This document shows positions 1-6,854 of a stretch of 11,039 bases of DNA, piece after piece. Position 1 is the first letter of the stretch; each line of letters begins with the position of its first letter. Under the pieces are notes generated by a model. That model saw only the letters and a list, made by a program, of their open reading frames with translations, ran no database searches and was not told the origin of the DNA. The translations under genes and the position numbers were made by a program. This DNA is from DAOUAM01 sp034433305 (GTDB lineage: Bacteria > Chloroflexota > Dehalococcoidia > Lucifugimonadales > DAOUAM01), in the NCBI GenBank assembly GCA_034433305.1, contig DAOUAM010000110.1, positions 1 through 11,039 on the forward strand, given 5' to 3'.

Positions 1-724
1 CCACCGTCATGCCGTCCATTTCCGTGTTCAGCAGACCGCCGCCGTCGTCCAGGTCGTTGTTGATGTAGTACTCCGGGCTGCGGGCAAAGTTCCTGGTGCC
101 GAAGGGCTTGCCCTTGTTCACGTTGTTCACTGACACAGGGACGTTGGTTCCAGGCACCAGTGCCACGTTGGCCCCATTGACGAGGAAGCCGAAAGCGTCG
201 TTGAAAGGCGAGCCTACGAAGTCGTTGTACTCATCGGAGGCGAACACGTACTGAAAGGAAATCACGTCGCTGCTGGGCACGAAGTCAAACTCCAGCACGG
301 CGGCGTCGAAGGTCCTCAGCCCGCCCACCAGGGCGTCCAGGTCCGGGTCGCCGTCGGTGCCAGTGGCGCTGGTGACGCCATCCTCCCTGTTAGGCCCAGG
401 GACATTGTGAATAGAGCCTGTGCTGAGGACGATGCCGCTCTCGAAGCCGATAATCCCTGTGCCGCCGGTAAAGGTCCCCGCCGAAATGACAGCGCCGGTA
501 AAGGCCACGTTGCTGGCAACGACACCTTCCCCCAGCAGCGAGGCCACGAGCTCCTCCTGGTTCTGCTCCCGGAGGTCTTTGACCTGCAGGCCGGCCGACT
601 GGGCGTGGACGCGCGGCCCCAGGGCCAGCGCCATGGCGATGGCCAGCAGGGCGGCCACCTGCTTCAGTCGCCGGGCCGCTGGCGCCACCAGCCCAGGGTT
701 GGCCTGTATCTGTGAGGTGCCCAT
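1..724 (-). CDS. Choice-of-anchor L domain secreted protein (3' end cut by window edge)
   Basis: The minus strand is open from an ATG at 724 to the window edge, giving 241 residues without a stop. Residues 19-41 form a signal peptide: arginine/lysine pair, hydrophobic stretch around VAALLAIAMALAL, and a likely cut after VHA at residue 41. The mature part reads like a choice-of-anchor L domain: GTFTGGTGIIGFESGIVLST (83-102), DPDLDALVGG (126-135), FDAAVLEFDFVP (139-150), YVFASDEYNDFVGSPFNDAF (159-178), NNVNKGKPFGT (200-210), and YYINNDLDDGGG followed by NTEMDGMTV. The family is known as exported or surface protein modules often followed by a variable anchor; any anchor here lies outside the window. 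No good Shine-Dalgarno precedes ATG 724. An in-frame ATG at 784 would add 20 residues before the signal peptide and starts just after a hairpin, so 724 is preferred. It sits downstream of three minor-pilin genes on the same strand. Codons match its neighbours. The domain call is strong; the exact role is unknown. Confidence 0.85.
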   Translation of the reverse strand, partial: MGTSQIQANPGLVAPAARRLKQVAALLAIAMALALGPRVHAQSAGLQVKDLREQNQEELVASLLGEGVVASNVAFTGAVISAGTFTGGTGIIGFESGIVLSTGSIHNVPGPNREDGVTSATGTDGDPDLDALVGGLRTFDAAVLEFDFVPSSDVISFQYVFASDEYNDFVGSPFNDAFGFLVNGANVALVPGTNVPVSVNNVNKGKPFGTRNFARSPEYYINNDLDDGGGLLNTEMDGMTV

Positions 725-789
725 GTTCCAAGCCGGGGTAGTTTCACTGAAAGATATAACCGGGGCCACGCGCTGTCCTACCATACTGA

Positions 790-815
790 AAGGGGCGCGG
801 CGTGCCGCGCCCCTT
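790..815 (-). terminator. Perfect 12-bp GC-rich hairpin, probable intrinsic terminator
   Basis: AAGGGGCGCGGC (790-801) and GCCGCGCCCCTT (804-815) are exact reverse complements separated by only 2 nt; at least 2-4 nt would be unpaired in a real loop. It lies 26 nt after the stop of the PilX-like gene and 65 nt before the ATG of the choice-of-anchor L gene. On the minus strand only TTT follows the stem, so the U-tract is poor. It could terminate, attenuate, or stabilise the upstream mRNA end. Confidence 0.6.
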
Positions 816-841
816 CGCTGGCCTGTCTTGCTCTGACGCGG

Positions 842-2104
842 CTACTTCACAAAGAAGCTGTCCGTGCCAATCCATATCTCCGAGGCCGTGGTCGTGTCGC
901 CCTCGGTGGACACCGACTTCACAACGCCCATGACCTTTATGACGCCGCTGGGCCAGGTGTAGATGGTGTCGGCGAACTCGGCGAAGGTGATCCACACGTC
1001 GCTCCAGTAGTCTCCCGGAGCGACCTGGGCCTGAGCATCGAAGGTGATGGTCTTGGTCTGGCCGGGCAGAATGCGCTTGGCGGGGTAAAAGTCCCAGTCC
1101 AGGCGCTGCCTGCCCTGGAAGTCGGTGGCCCTGGGGTCTGAGGTGGTCACGTTGCCCGAGGTGCTGCCGGCCACGTAGGAGAAGCTGGGCGGCAGCAGAT
1201 CGCGGGCCTTGCTCATGCTCAGGACCGAGGTGCCGGTGTTCTTGATGGTGATGGTGTAGGTATAGGTCACCAGCGTGTTGCCGGGGGCGGCGTTATCAAA
1301 GCCCGGCGGCAGGTCATCAACATTGGAGTCGCCGTCCAGGGTGACCGACACGGCGGCGCCTGGGCACAGGTCGTTGGAGGGAGTGCCAACCTTGACCAAT
1401 GCCGTCTTGCCGCTGCTGGTCTTCTTCTGGCCCGGCTCAGCCCAGGCCTCGTTGCAGTAGTTGCCGGTGCCCACACTGGCCTGCGCCTGGAAGGTCAGGG
1501 CCACCTTGTCCCCTGGCTGAAGTGTCAGACTCAGGCCCGCCGTGTTCCAGGTGAGCTGCTGCCCGGAAATGGACGGGTCGCTGGTGGTGATGCCACTGGT
1601 GGAGCCAGAGACGTAGCTGAACCCCGTGGGCAGGATGTCGTGTATCTTGGTCAGGCCCTCTGGCTCATCGTCGCGGTTCTCCACGGTGATGGTGTAGGTA
1701 TAGACCGTGGACGTATTGGGCGCAGCCGTGGCAGGCGTCACCGACTTGAGCACCTGCAACCTGCGGCTGTTGTCGGCCGGCGAAGGCCCGTACATCGGCG
1801 GGTCCGACTGCTTGACCACCGTCACTTCCACCGGCTCATCGTTCAGGTCAATGGTATAGGTATCCGGGACGCCGATGGTAAGGCTTTCGGTGTACCCTTC
1901 CTCGTATATGACTCGGTACAGCGCATGCTCGTTGCCGCCCAGGGAGGAGTAGAGGCGCTTGAGTATGCGTATCTTGGTCCTGGAGTCGAGGCTCAGGGTG
2001 CTGGCCAGGCCCAGGGCCGCCGTCACCAGGGGTAGCGACAGCACGATCAGGGCCAGGGCCACCACCAGGGCCACACCTTCCTCACGGCGTAAAAGCTTCC
2101 TCAC
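842..2104 (-). CDS. PilX-like minor pilin fused to two DUF11-type repeats
   Basis: This 420-residue protein begins with a basic leader and a hydrophobic helix, EEG followed by VALVVALALIVLSLPLVTAA (residues 8-30). This resembles the N-terminus of PilX/GspK-type minor pilins, which often lack the Glu at position 5 found in other type IV pilins, as here. After a short linker come two related beta-rich modules at about 117-238 and 250-375. Each has TYTITVEN or TYTITIKN, a LPTGFSYVSGSTSG or LPPSFSYVAGSTSG motif, an L-PG turn (LQPGDK, LPGQTK) and ITF/LTF-AQAQ strands. These are hallmarks of DUF11/TIGR01451 surface repeats. Two cysteines (C217, C247) could form a disulfide. The start is GTG at 2104, set by AGGAGG at 2113-2118 with an 8-nt spacer, and it overlaps the previous stop as GTGA. 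It is the third gene of a minor-pilin operon. By inference the repeats would be displayed at or near the pilus tip. It could instead be a membrane-anchored surface protein that is not incorporated into the pilus. Confidence 0.8.
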   Translation of the reverse strand: MRKLLRREEGVALVVALALIVLSLPLVTAALGLASTLSLDSRTKIRILKRLYSSLGGNEHALYRVIYEEGYTESLTIGVPDTYTIDLNDEPVEVTVVKQSDPPMYGPSPADNSRRLQVLKSVTPATAAPNTSTVYTYTITVENRDDEPEGLTKIHDILPTGFSYVSGSTSGITTSDPSISGQQLTWNTAGLSLTLQPGDKVALTFQAQASVGTGNYCNEAWAEPGQKKTSSGKTALVKVGTPSNDLCPGAAVSVTLDGDSNVDDLPPGFDNAAPGNTLVTYTYTITIKNTGTSVLSMSKARDLLPPSFSYVAGSTSGNVTTSDPRATDFQGRQRLDWDFYPAKRILPGQTKTITFDAQAQVAPGDYWSDVWITFAEFADTIYTWPSGVIKVMGVVKSVSTEGDTTTASEIWIGTDSFFVK

Positions 2105-2598
2105 TGCTGCAACCTCCTAAGGAAGACCTGGTGGCTGATGCTGTCGGTCTGGTCCCCCTCAGCCTCTACCTCTAGGTCAAAGGTAAGCATCCTGCCCGAC
2201 AGGGAGAAACCAGCGCTGACCACGTGCCGCGCGATGCTGATGGTAGCGCCATCGTACTCCCTGAACAGGATGTTGCCCGAAAGCGTGTACGTAGCCGTGT
2301 GCGGCACCCCGGTCTTGTCTGTCCAGTCCAGGGTCACGCTGGTTACGGGCGCGGCGCCGTCAACCAGGCTGGTAATCTGAGCGTAGACGGCATCGCCGGC
2401 AAAGATGCTTCCGGCGTGGCGAAGCTCTTTGGTGGCAACCACCTGCTCTCGCCAGAAGCGCTGGATGGACAGGGTCTGGAAGACGTTCCTGCCCACCAGG
2501 CCAGTGACTATGGTGAAAATTCCTACGATCACCAGCACCTCCAGCAGGGTGAACCCTCTGGGGCTGGTCAGCAGCCTTTTCAGTGGTGCTATCAACAT
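2101..2598 (-). CDS. Type IV prepilin-like protein, PilW/GspJ-type minor pilin
   Basis: A class III prepilin signal is visible: SPRG followed by FTLLEVLVIVGIFTIVTGLV, with Phe at +1 and Glu at +5. Prepilin peptidase would cut after that Gly and N-methylate the Phe. The body is predicted beta-rich, ending SISHQVFLRRLQQ. The order after a PilV-like gene and before a PilX-like gene, plus the length (165 aa), fit a PilW- or GspJ-like minor pilin that primes assembly. Start choice: ATG at 2598 has GGAGG at 2605-2609 with a 6-nt spacer and gives a 15-residue leader. An in-frame GTG at 2622 (173 aa) has AAGGA at a 7-nt spacer and overlaps the upstream stop as GTGA; it remains possible. The stop overlaps the next gene's GTG by 4 nt, so translation is probably coupled. 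The family is certain from the signal; the subtype is inferred from gene order. Confidence 0.82.
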   Translation of the reverse strand: MLIAPLKRLLTSPRGFTLLEVLVIVGIFTIVTGLVGRNVFQTLSIQRFWREQVVATKELRHAGSIFAGDAVYAQITSLVDGAAPVTSVTLDWTDKTGVPHTATYTLSGNILFREYDGATISIARHVVSAGFSLSGRMLTFDLEVEAEGDQTDSISHQVFLRRLQQ

Positions 2599-2618
2599 AT
2601 CCAGCCTCCCCTCCGCCT

Positions 2619-3044
2619 TCACTGCTTCGTCCTTATAGTCTCCACCACCAGCACCGTCTGGCCACCTCTGGTGACAGTCACGACTATCTTCTCCACGCTG
2701 GTGTCGCCGACCTCAAACTCCACGGCATCGGCGTTTACGCCGTACCCGGAGGGCGGAGCGATGGCGACATAGGAAGCCGGCGGGTCCTTGTACGCCTGCG
2801 TCAGGATGTATTCCATCTGGTTGCGGGCGATGTTCTCAGCAATGGCCTGTTCTTCAGTATTGTTGCCGGAGATGTGAGTAGTGGAGAGGCCGGCCATGGT
2901 GGCCGTGCCCAGCACGGTCAGCAGGAGCATCGAGACCACGGCCTCGACCATCAGGCCCCCGGAGCGGTCGAAGAGGAGGGTGCGTGCCTGGCGGACTCGG
3001 CGCCAGAGCTGCCATATTCTGGAATTGCGAGCACTCTGTGGCAT
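2619..3044 (-). CDS. Type IV prepilin-like protein, PilV-type minor pilin
   Basis: From ATG 3044 the protein is 141 residues. It has a long basic leader (about 29 aa) ending DRSG, then GLMVEAVVSMLLLTVLGTAT. Cleavage after the first Gly of the pair puts Glu at +5, as in type IV pilins; the +1 residue would be Gly rather than Phe. The rest is a small globular part with NIARNQMEYILTQAY, a segment typical of PilV/GspI-like minor pilins, and a beta-rich end. The start is decided by GGAGG at 3051-3055, 6 nt before the ATG. A TTG at 3071 would lengthen the leader but has no comparable ribosome site. It is the first gene of the minus-strand minor-pilin operon and its stop abuts the next gene. It probably helps build the priming or tip complex of the pilus at the cytoplasmic membrane. 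Confidence 0.8.
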   Translation of the reverse strand: MPQSARNSRIWQLWRRVRQARTLLFDRSGGLMVEAVVSMLLLTVLGTATMAGLSTTHISGNNTEEQAIAENIARNQMEYILTQAYKDPPASYVAIAPPSGYGVNADAVEFEVGDTSVEKIVVTVTRGGQTVLVVETIRTKQ

Positions 3045-3050
3045 GTAAGA

Positions 3051-3055
3051 CCTCC
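3051..3055 (-). promoter_or_regulatory. Ribosome binding site of the PilV-like gene
   Basis: GGAGG on the minus strand, 6 nt before ATG 3044, selects this start over the upstream TTG at 3071. Confidence 0.7.
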
Positions 3056-3165
3056 AGACGTACACCCTCAATACTACAGTCAGGGGCCTGTCCTGGCGCC
3101 GTCCAATAGTCCCAGGAAGCCTGTGCCTCTAGGGACGTCAGGCCATGTCGCTTTCCCATGCCCCC

Positions 3166-3330
3166 ATTCCCTCGACAGGCCCGGAGCTTGCCCCCTTCCT
3201 GACCTTCCCCCACAGGGGGAAGGGGTATCCTCTACTCCTCTGGGGGAGAGCTAGACTTGTCCTGAGCCTGCCAAAGGAGAGGGGACTGGCGTCTGGCTCT
3301 CCCACAGAGGGAGCCAGAGAGGGGGCTTGC
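3166..3330. repeat. GC-rich dispersed repeat cluster between divergent operons (copy A)
   Basis: No coding sequence is supported here. The block is built of short inverted pieces: CCTTCCCCC (3203-3211) with GGGGGAAGG (3215-3223), and TCTGGCTC (3292-3299) with GAGCCAGA (3311-3318). At 3256-3284 it carries a segment close to the reverse complement of the widespread intergenic motif TCCTTCGACAGGCTCAGG, and a degenerate forward version at 3168-3187. A related block lies at 10836-10918 in opposite orientation. This looks like a non-coding interspersed repeat (MITE- or REP-like). No transposase is present. It lies just upstream of the PilV-like gene and may contain or disturb promoters. Confidence 0.55.
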
Positions 3331-3390
3331 ACTGGTACCTCTATTTGTATTTGGGACTTAAGTACCAGTTTGCATAGTCCCAACTGCAAA
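3331..3390. promoter_or_regulatory. Interlocking inverted repeats (possible operator or leader RNA pseudoknot)
   Basis: Three perfect inverted repeats interleave. ACTGGTAC (3331-3338) pairs with GTACCAGT (3362-3369). TTGGGACT (3351-3358) pairs with AGTCCCAA (3376-3383). TTTGCA (3369-3374) pairs with TGCAAA (3385-3390). The first two form an H-type pseudoknot topology: 12-nt, 3-nt and 6-nt connectors with two 8-bp stems. The block is less GC-rich than its surroundings and lies 81 nt before the GTG of the LuxR-type gene. It could be a protein-binding region shared by the divergent operons or a structured 5' leader. No clear -35/-10 pair could be identified. Confidence 0.45.
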
Positions 3391-3471
3391 CACAGAACAT
3401 ACAGGTTTCAAACCAATAACCGACCTTTCATCTGTTAGCATGGGGACAATCAATGAGGTTGGAGGTTGGAA

Positions 3472-3795
3472 GTGGTTACAACGGTGACTTATCCGGCTAC
3501 TGTAGAGAGTCCCCTGGACTCCCTGCTGAGCATTCTGCGCATCAATGGAAGCGTCATAATCCGCCCCAAGCAGACGGAGAACGTGCCAGTGGACGCGCAG
3601 CCCCTTACGGAGCGCGAGCGCGAAGTCCTGTCTCTGGTGGCCGAAGGCTACTCCAACAAGCTCATCGCTGCTCGTCTCGGCATCTCCGAGAGGACTGTCA
3701 AAAACCACCTTACTTACATAATGACCAAGCTGCGCGCGTCTGACCGGACGCACGCCGTGGTGACCGCGGTCAGGCTCGGCTGGCTGGCTATCTAA
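3472..3795 (+). CDS. Small LuxR-type HTH transcriptional regulator without receiver domain
   Basis: This 107-residue protein is almost entirely a LuxR/NarL-type DNA-binding domain (about 45-105). It has LTEREREVLSLVAEGYSNK, then IAARLGISERTVKNHL as scaffold and recognition helices, and YIMTKLRASDRTHAVVTA as the dimerisation helix. The preceding 44 residues are too short for a phosphoacceptor receiver or autoinducer domain and match nothing I recognise. The start is GTG at 3472 with GGAGG at 3461-3465 (6-nt spacer); TTG at 3466 would add two residues with GAGG 7 nt upstream. Only 30 nt separate its stop from the next ATG, so it is probably co-transcribed with the pilus motor genes. It is therefore a candidate regulator of this cluster, perhaps of the divergent minor-pilin operon too. 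That role is an inference from position. Confidence 0.85.
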   Translation: MVTTVTYPATVESPLDSLLSILRINGSVIIRPKQTENVPVDAQPLTEREREVLSLVAEGYSNKLIAARLGISERTVKNHLTYIMTKLRASDRTHAVVTAVRLGWLAI

Positions 3796-3825
3796 GGTAT
3801 TTCCTTGATAAGGAGAGAAAGTTAT

Positions 3826-5043
3826 ATGAACGGCAAAGGCAATCTCCACGAAGATGTCCTGGGAGGCTTCATCCACGGCATCGGGGAGACTATGCAGGAG
3901 GAAGACCTGCAGAAGGCCATCACCCCGACTGTCCACAAGATGGTTGACCACTACCAGGTCCTGCTGCGGCAGGGGCTGGAGATGGAGGTCAAGCGGATCC
4001 TGCAGGAGTTCGACACCTCCACCACAGGTATCGAGTCCGCCATTGCCAGGCGCATACGCGGCACCTTGCTGGAGCTTATCCAGCACGAGGTCCGGCGCGT
4101 CTTTGAGGACACTCTGAGCCATGTGGAGGGATCGCCACTTGACCCAAAACCACGTGGCGGGGCACCCAGGCCAGCGCCGAAGCAGACCGGTGATGCCCCG
4201 CAGGACACAACTTCGCAGCCAGCGCCCGCGTCCCGGGCCAGCGAGCCTGCCTTTGACCCCTGGGCCGGCGCCGAGGATAGCCTGACCAACTCCTATGATT
4301 CCCTGTACGATGCCCCTGGCTCCAGCGTCGCCCGGCCCACGGAGCAGCCAGAGGCCCCCGAGACCCCGGTCCACCAGGCCATCATGGATGAGCCAGCACC
4401 CCAGGCGCTGCTGGACGAGGCCGGGCCTCAGTCTCCTGAGGCCGAGGCCCTTCAGTCCGCCGTGGAGATGCTGGAGCCACTGGACCTGGATGACGACTTC
4501 GGCCCTGACCCTCTGCCCGCCGAGGTCGAGTCCGTGGTGGTGGCCGAGGACGCCAGGCCTGTGGAGGCCGTCGCCGAGGTCCCGCCGGCGGCAGAGCCAG
4601 CCGAGGAGGCCCGGCCGGTGGCGCAGGCCGAGCCTGTGGACGTCGCGCCCGCCAGCATCGGCCCTACCGACGAGGATATGCCCAGCCCCGCCGATGACGA
4701 TGTCTATGACCAGGACCTCTATGAGGGCACCGTAAGGATAAGCGTCGAGGCCGATGCCTGCATCAGCAGGGTCGTCCAGTTCGTCCGCGAGCTGCGCCAG
4801 AAGCCCCAGTTCCGCCTTCTGAGGCTGGTCGGCAACAAGAAGTCCGGCGTGAACATCTGGCTGGGCCTGAGGGAGCCTCTGGACCTGAAGAAGATACTGC
4901 CCCAGATCGAGGGCGTGACCCGCGTGCGGACGCTGTCCTCCACCGGGCCGGATGGCAAGGAGCGCCTGATCGCCGTGCAGCTTGCCCATACCGAGCCTGA
5001 GCAGGCCCAGGCCATGACCACCTCTGACCGCGTTGTAGCCTGA
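3826..5043 (+). CDS. Unrecognised three-part protein of the pilus cluster
   Basis: I do not recognise this 405-residue protein. Residues 1-101 are predicted almost wholly helical (for example QKAITPTVHKMVDHYQVLLR and GTLLELIQHEVRRVFED). Residues 102-298 are a low-complexity linker rich in Pro, Ala, Glu and Asp, strongly acidic and probably disordered. Residues 299-387 look like a compact alpha/beta domain: YEGTVRISVEA, helix CISRVVQFVRELRQ, strand FRLLRLVGN, GVNIWLGLREPLDLKKIL, then RLIAVQL. The strand-helix order suggests a ferredoxin- or ACT-like fold, but that is inference. There is no signal peptide or membrane helix, so it is likely cytoplasmic. ATG 3826 has AGGAG at 3811-3815; an in-frame TTG at 3805 is weaker. 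It lies between the LuxR-type gene and pilB, with 8 nt to pilB, so it may act with the ATPase. Coding is supported by a domain-like C-terminus and codon use like its neighbours. Confidence 0.75.
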   Translation: MNGKGNLHEDVLGGFIHGIGETMQEEDLQKAITPTVHKMVDHYQVLLRQGLEMEVKRILQEFDTSTTGIESAIARRIRGTLLELIQHEVRRVFEDTLSHVEGSPLDPKPRGGAPRPAPKQTGDAPQDTTSQPAPASRASEPAFDPWAGAEDSLTNSYDSLYDAPGSSVARPTEQPEAPETPVHQAIMDEPAPQALLDEAGPQSPEAEALQSAVEMLEPLDLDDDFGPDPLPAEVESVVVAEDARPVEAVAEVPPAAEPAEEARPVAQAEPVDVAPASIGPTDEDMPSPADDDVYDQDLYEGTVRISVEADACISRVVQFVRELRQKPQFRLLRLVGNKKSGVNIWLGLREPLDLKKILPQIEGVTRVRTLSSTGPDGKERLIAVQLAHTEPEQAQAMTTSDRVVA

Positions 5044-5051
5044 AGCAGACC

Positions 5052-6842
5052 ATGGACAATCTCAAAGAGCACGGGGCAGCCTCCCAGGGCACAGGCCCCC
5101 TGCCCCCTGGCCCGTCCGAAAACAATACTGGCCTGGACGAGGCAACAGCAGCGCCCCCGCCTGACAGTGACTCCAGGCGGGTGCGTGCTTTTTCCTTCGC
5201 CCAGTTGCTCATTGACGCCGGGGTGCTCACTGCCAAGCAGGTAGCCGCCGCGCTGGAGACCGCACGGCGCGAGAGGTTGCCCCTCTGGCGCGTCCTGGAG
5301 CGGGACGGCCTGGTGATGTCCCGCGACCTGGCGGCCCTTACCGCCCTGCACCTGGGCCTGCCCATGGTGGACCTCCGCAACCAGACCATCGAGCCTGACG
5401 CCGTGGCGCTGCTGCCGGAGGACGTGGCCCGCAAGGCGCTGGTCCTGCCCGTCAGGCGCGAGAAGGACCGCCTGACGGTGGCCATGACCGACCCCACCGA
5501 CCTGCGCGTCATTCAGGACATCACCGTTCGCACAGGCTGCACTATTGAGCCGGTCATAGCCACTCCCAACGACATCCTGGAGCACATTGACCTCTCCTAC
5601 CGGCTGACCCAGCAACTGAAGCCTGAGCAGGAGACTGAGGAGGCGTCGGCTGGACGGATAACGGCCAGGTCGCTGCGCAACGCCCGCCCGGCGGAGGTCA
5701 TAGACCTGCTGCTGCGCCAGGCCATCCACGACCGCGCCTCGGACATCCACATATGCCCCTCGGAGTCGAACCTGCGCATACGCTTCCGCATAGATGGCAT
5801 CCTCCACGACATCATGCACCTGCCGGCGGAGATGCACCCGACCTTTATCTCCAGGCTGAAGGTCATGGCAGGGTTGAACATCGCCGAGAGGCGCAGGCCC
5901 CAAGACGGCCAGTTCACCTTCGAGGTGCAGAACCGCAGGGTTGACGTCCGCGTGGCCATCAGCAACACCGTTGAGGGCGAGATGGCGGTGCTGCGACTCC
6001 TGGACAAGCGCTTCACCCTGCGCGGCCTGGACCAGCTCGGCATGAGGCCGGAAGTGCTGGAGCAGTACAGGAAGCTGCTGCGCCTGCCCTATGGCATCAT
6101 TATCGTCTGCGGGCCGACGGGCGCGGGCAAAAGCTCCACCCTGTACGCCTCCATCCTCCAGATGAACAGGGTGGAGAAGAACGTCATCTCCCTGGAAGAC
6201 CCGGTGGAGTACCGCATACCCGACACCAACCAGATGCAGGTACACAGCGAGGCGGGCATCACCTTCGCTGGCCAGTTGCGCAGCATCCTGCGGTTGGACC
6301 CCAACGTCATCCTGGTGGGCGAGATCCGCGACCAGGAGACGGCCATCATCGCCACCCAGGCGTCCCTGACGGGCCACCTGGTGCTGACGACGCTCCACGC
6401 CAACGACTCGGTGTCAGCGCTGCTGCGCCTGCGCGACCTGGGCGTGGCCCCATACCTGATCACCGCCTCGGTGGCCGGGATAGTGGCCCAGCGCATGGTG
6501 CGCGTCGTCTGCACCGGCTGCCAGACCATGATGCCCCGCCCGCTGGACGAGCAGAAGGCCTTCCTGGCCGAGATGGGCGAGCGGCAGGAGCGGTTCATCT
6601 ACGGCACCGGGTGCAACATGTGCGCCCACACCGGCTACCTGGGACGCACGGGCGTGTTCGAAATACTCACCATGTCTGACACGCTGCGGCAGATGTTCCT
6701 GGCCAACGGGCTGAGGCACGAGCTGTGGGAGCAGGCCGTCACCGAAGGCATGGTCCCGCTGCGCCGGGACGCCATGATAAAGGTGAAAGAGGGCATCACC
6801 ACGCCCTACGAGGTGATGCGTGTGCTCTTCACTCTGGACTGA
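5052..6842 (+). CDS. pilB: PilB/GspE-type T4P extension ATPase
   Basis: This cytoplasmic hexameric ATPase would power pilin polymerisation. The 596-residue length fits PilB. A Pro-rich N-terminal tail (1-43) precedes a GspE/MshE-like N-domain (about 46-180). The catalytic core is complete: Walker A GPTGAGKS (354-361), Asp box with EDPVEY (382-387), Walker B NVILVGEIRD (418-427) with Glu424, and His box GHLVLTTLHANDS (441-453). Four cysteines in two CxxC pairs (C487/C490, C521/C524) form the zinc site typical of PilB/GspE and absent from PilT. The N-domain has the layout of c-di-GMP-binding MshEN repeats (LLIDAGVL and RVLERDGLV, then LGLPMVDL). The usual R-L-G triplet is replaced by F-A-Q and L-W-R, so ligand binding is doubtful. 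The start lies 8 nt after the previous stop and has no strong Shine-Dalgarno, suggesting translational coupling. Next is pilC, supporting PilB rather than a GspE of a secretion system. Confidence 0.95.
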   Translation: MDNLKEHGAASQGTGPLPPGPSENNTGLDEATAAPPPDSDSRRVRAFSFAQLLIDAGVLTAKQVAAALETARRERLPLWRVLERDGLVMSRDLAALTALHLGLPMVDLRNQTIEPDAVALLPEDVARKALVLPVRREKDRLTVAMTDPTDLRVIQDITVRTGCTIEPVIATPNDILEHIDLSYRLTQQLKPEQETEEASAGRITARSLRNARPAEVIDLLLRQAIHDRASDIHICPSESNLRIRFRIDGILHDIMHLPAEMHPTFISRLKVMAGLNIAERRRPQDGQFTFEVQNRRVDVRVAISNTVEGEMAVLRLLDKRFTLRGLDQLGMRPEVLEQYRKLLRLPYGIIIVCGPTGAGKSSTLYASILQMNRVEKNVISLEDPVEYRIPDTNQMQVHSEAGITFAGQLRSILRLDPNVILVGEIRDQETAIIATQASLTGHLVLTTLHANDSVSALLRLRDLGVAPYLITASVAGIVAQRMVRVVCTGCQTMMPRPLDEQKAFLAEMGERQERFIYGTGCNMCAHTGYLGRTGVFEILTMSDTLRQMFLANGLRHELWEQAVTEGMVPLRRDAMIKVKEGITTPYEVMRVLFTLD

Positions 6843-6854
6843 GGGGTACGGGCC

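Noticed and set aside
3166..3330. Insertion sequence or CRISPR array
   Set aside because: There is no transposase, no regular repeat-spacer period and no clean terminal inverted repeats; only short patchy inverted segments are present.
3145..3438. Short open frames on both strands within the intergenic repeat
   Set aside because: They lie over the dispersed repeat and inverted-repeat block, lack good ribosome sites and have no domain character.
3358..4989. Long open frame (543 codons) on the minus strand opposite the LuxR-type and unknown genes
   Set aside because: The product is low-complexity, rich in Gly/Leu/His/Arg, with no family motif. It mirrors the high-GC codon bias of real genes on the plus strand.
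4719..6398. Long open frame (559 codons) on the minus strand opposite pilB
   Set aside because: It is antisense to an unmistakable PilB with intact Walker and zinc motifs; the translated product has no recognisable domain.
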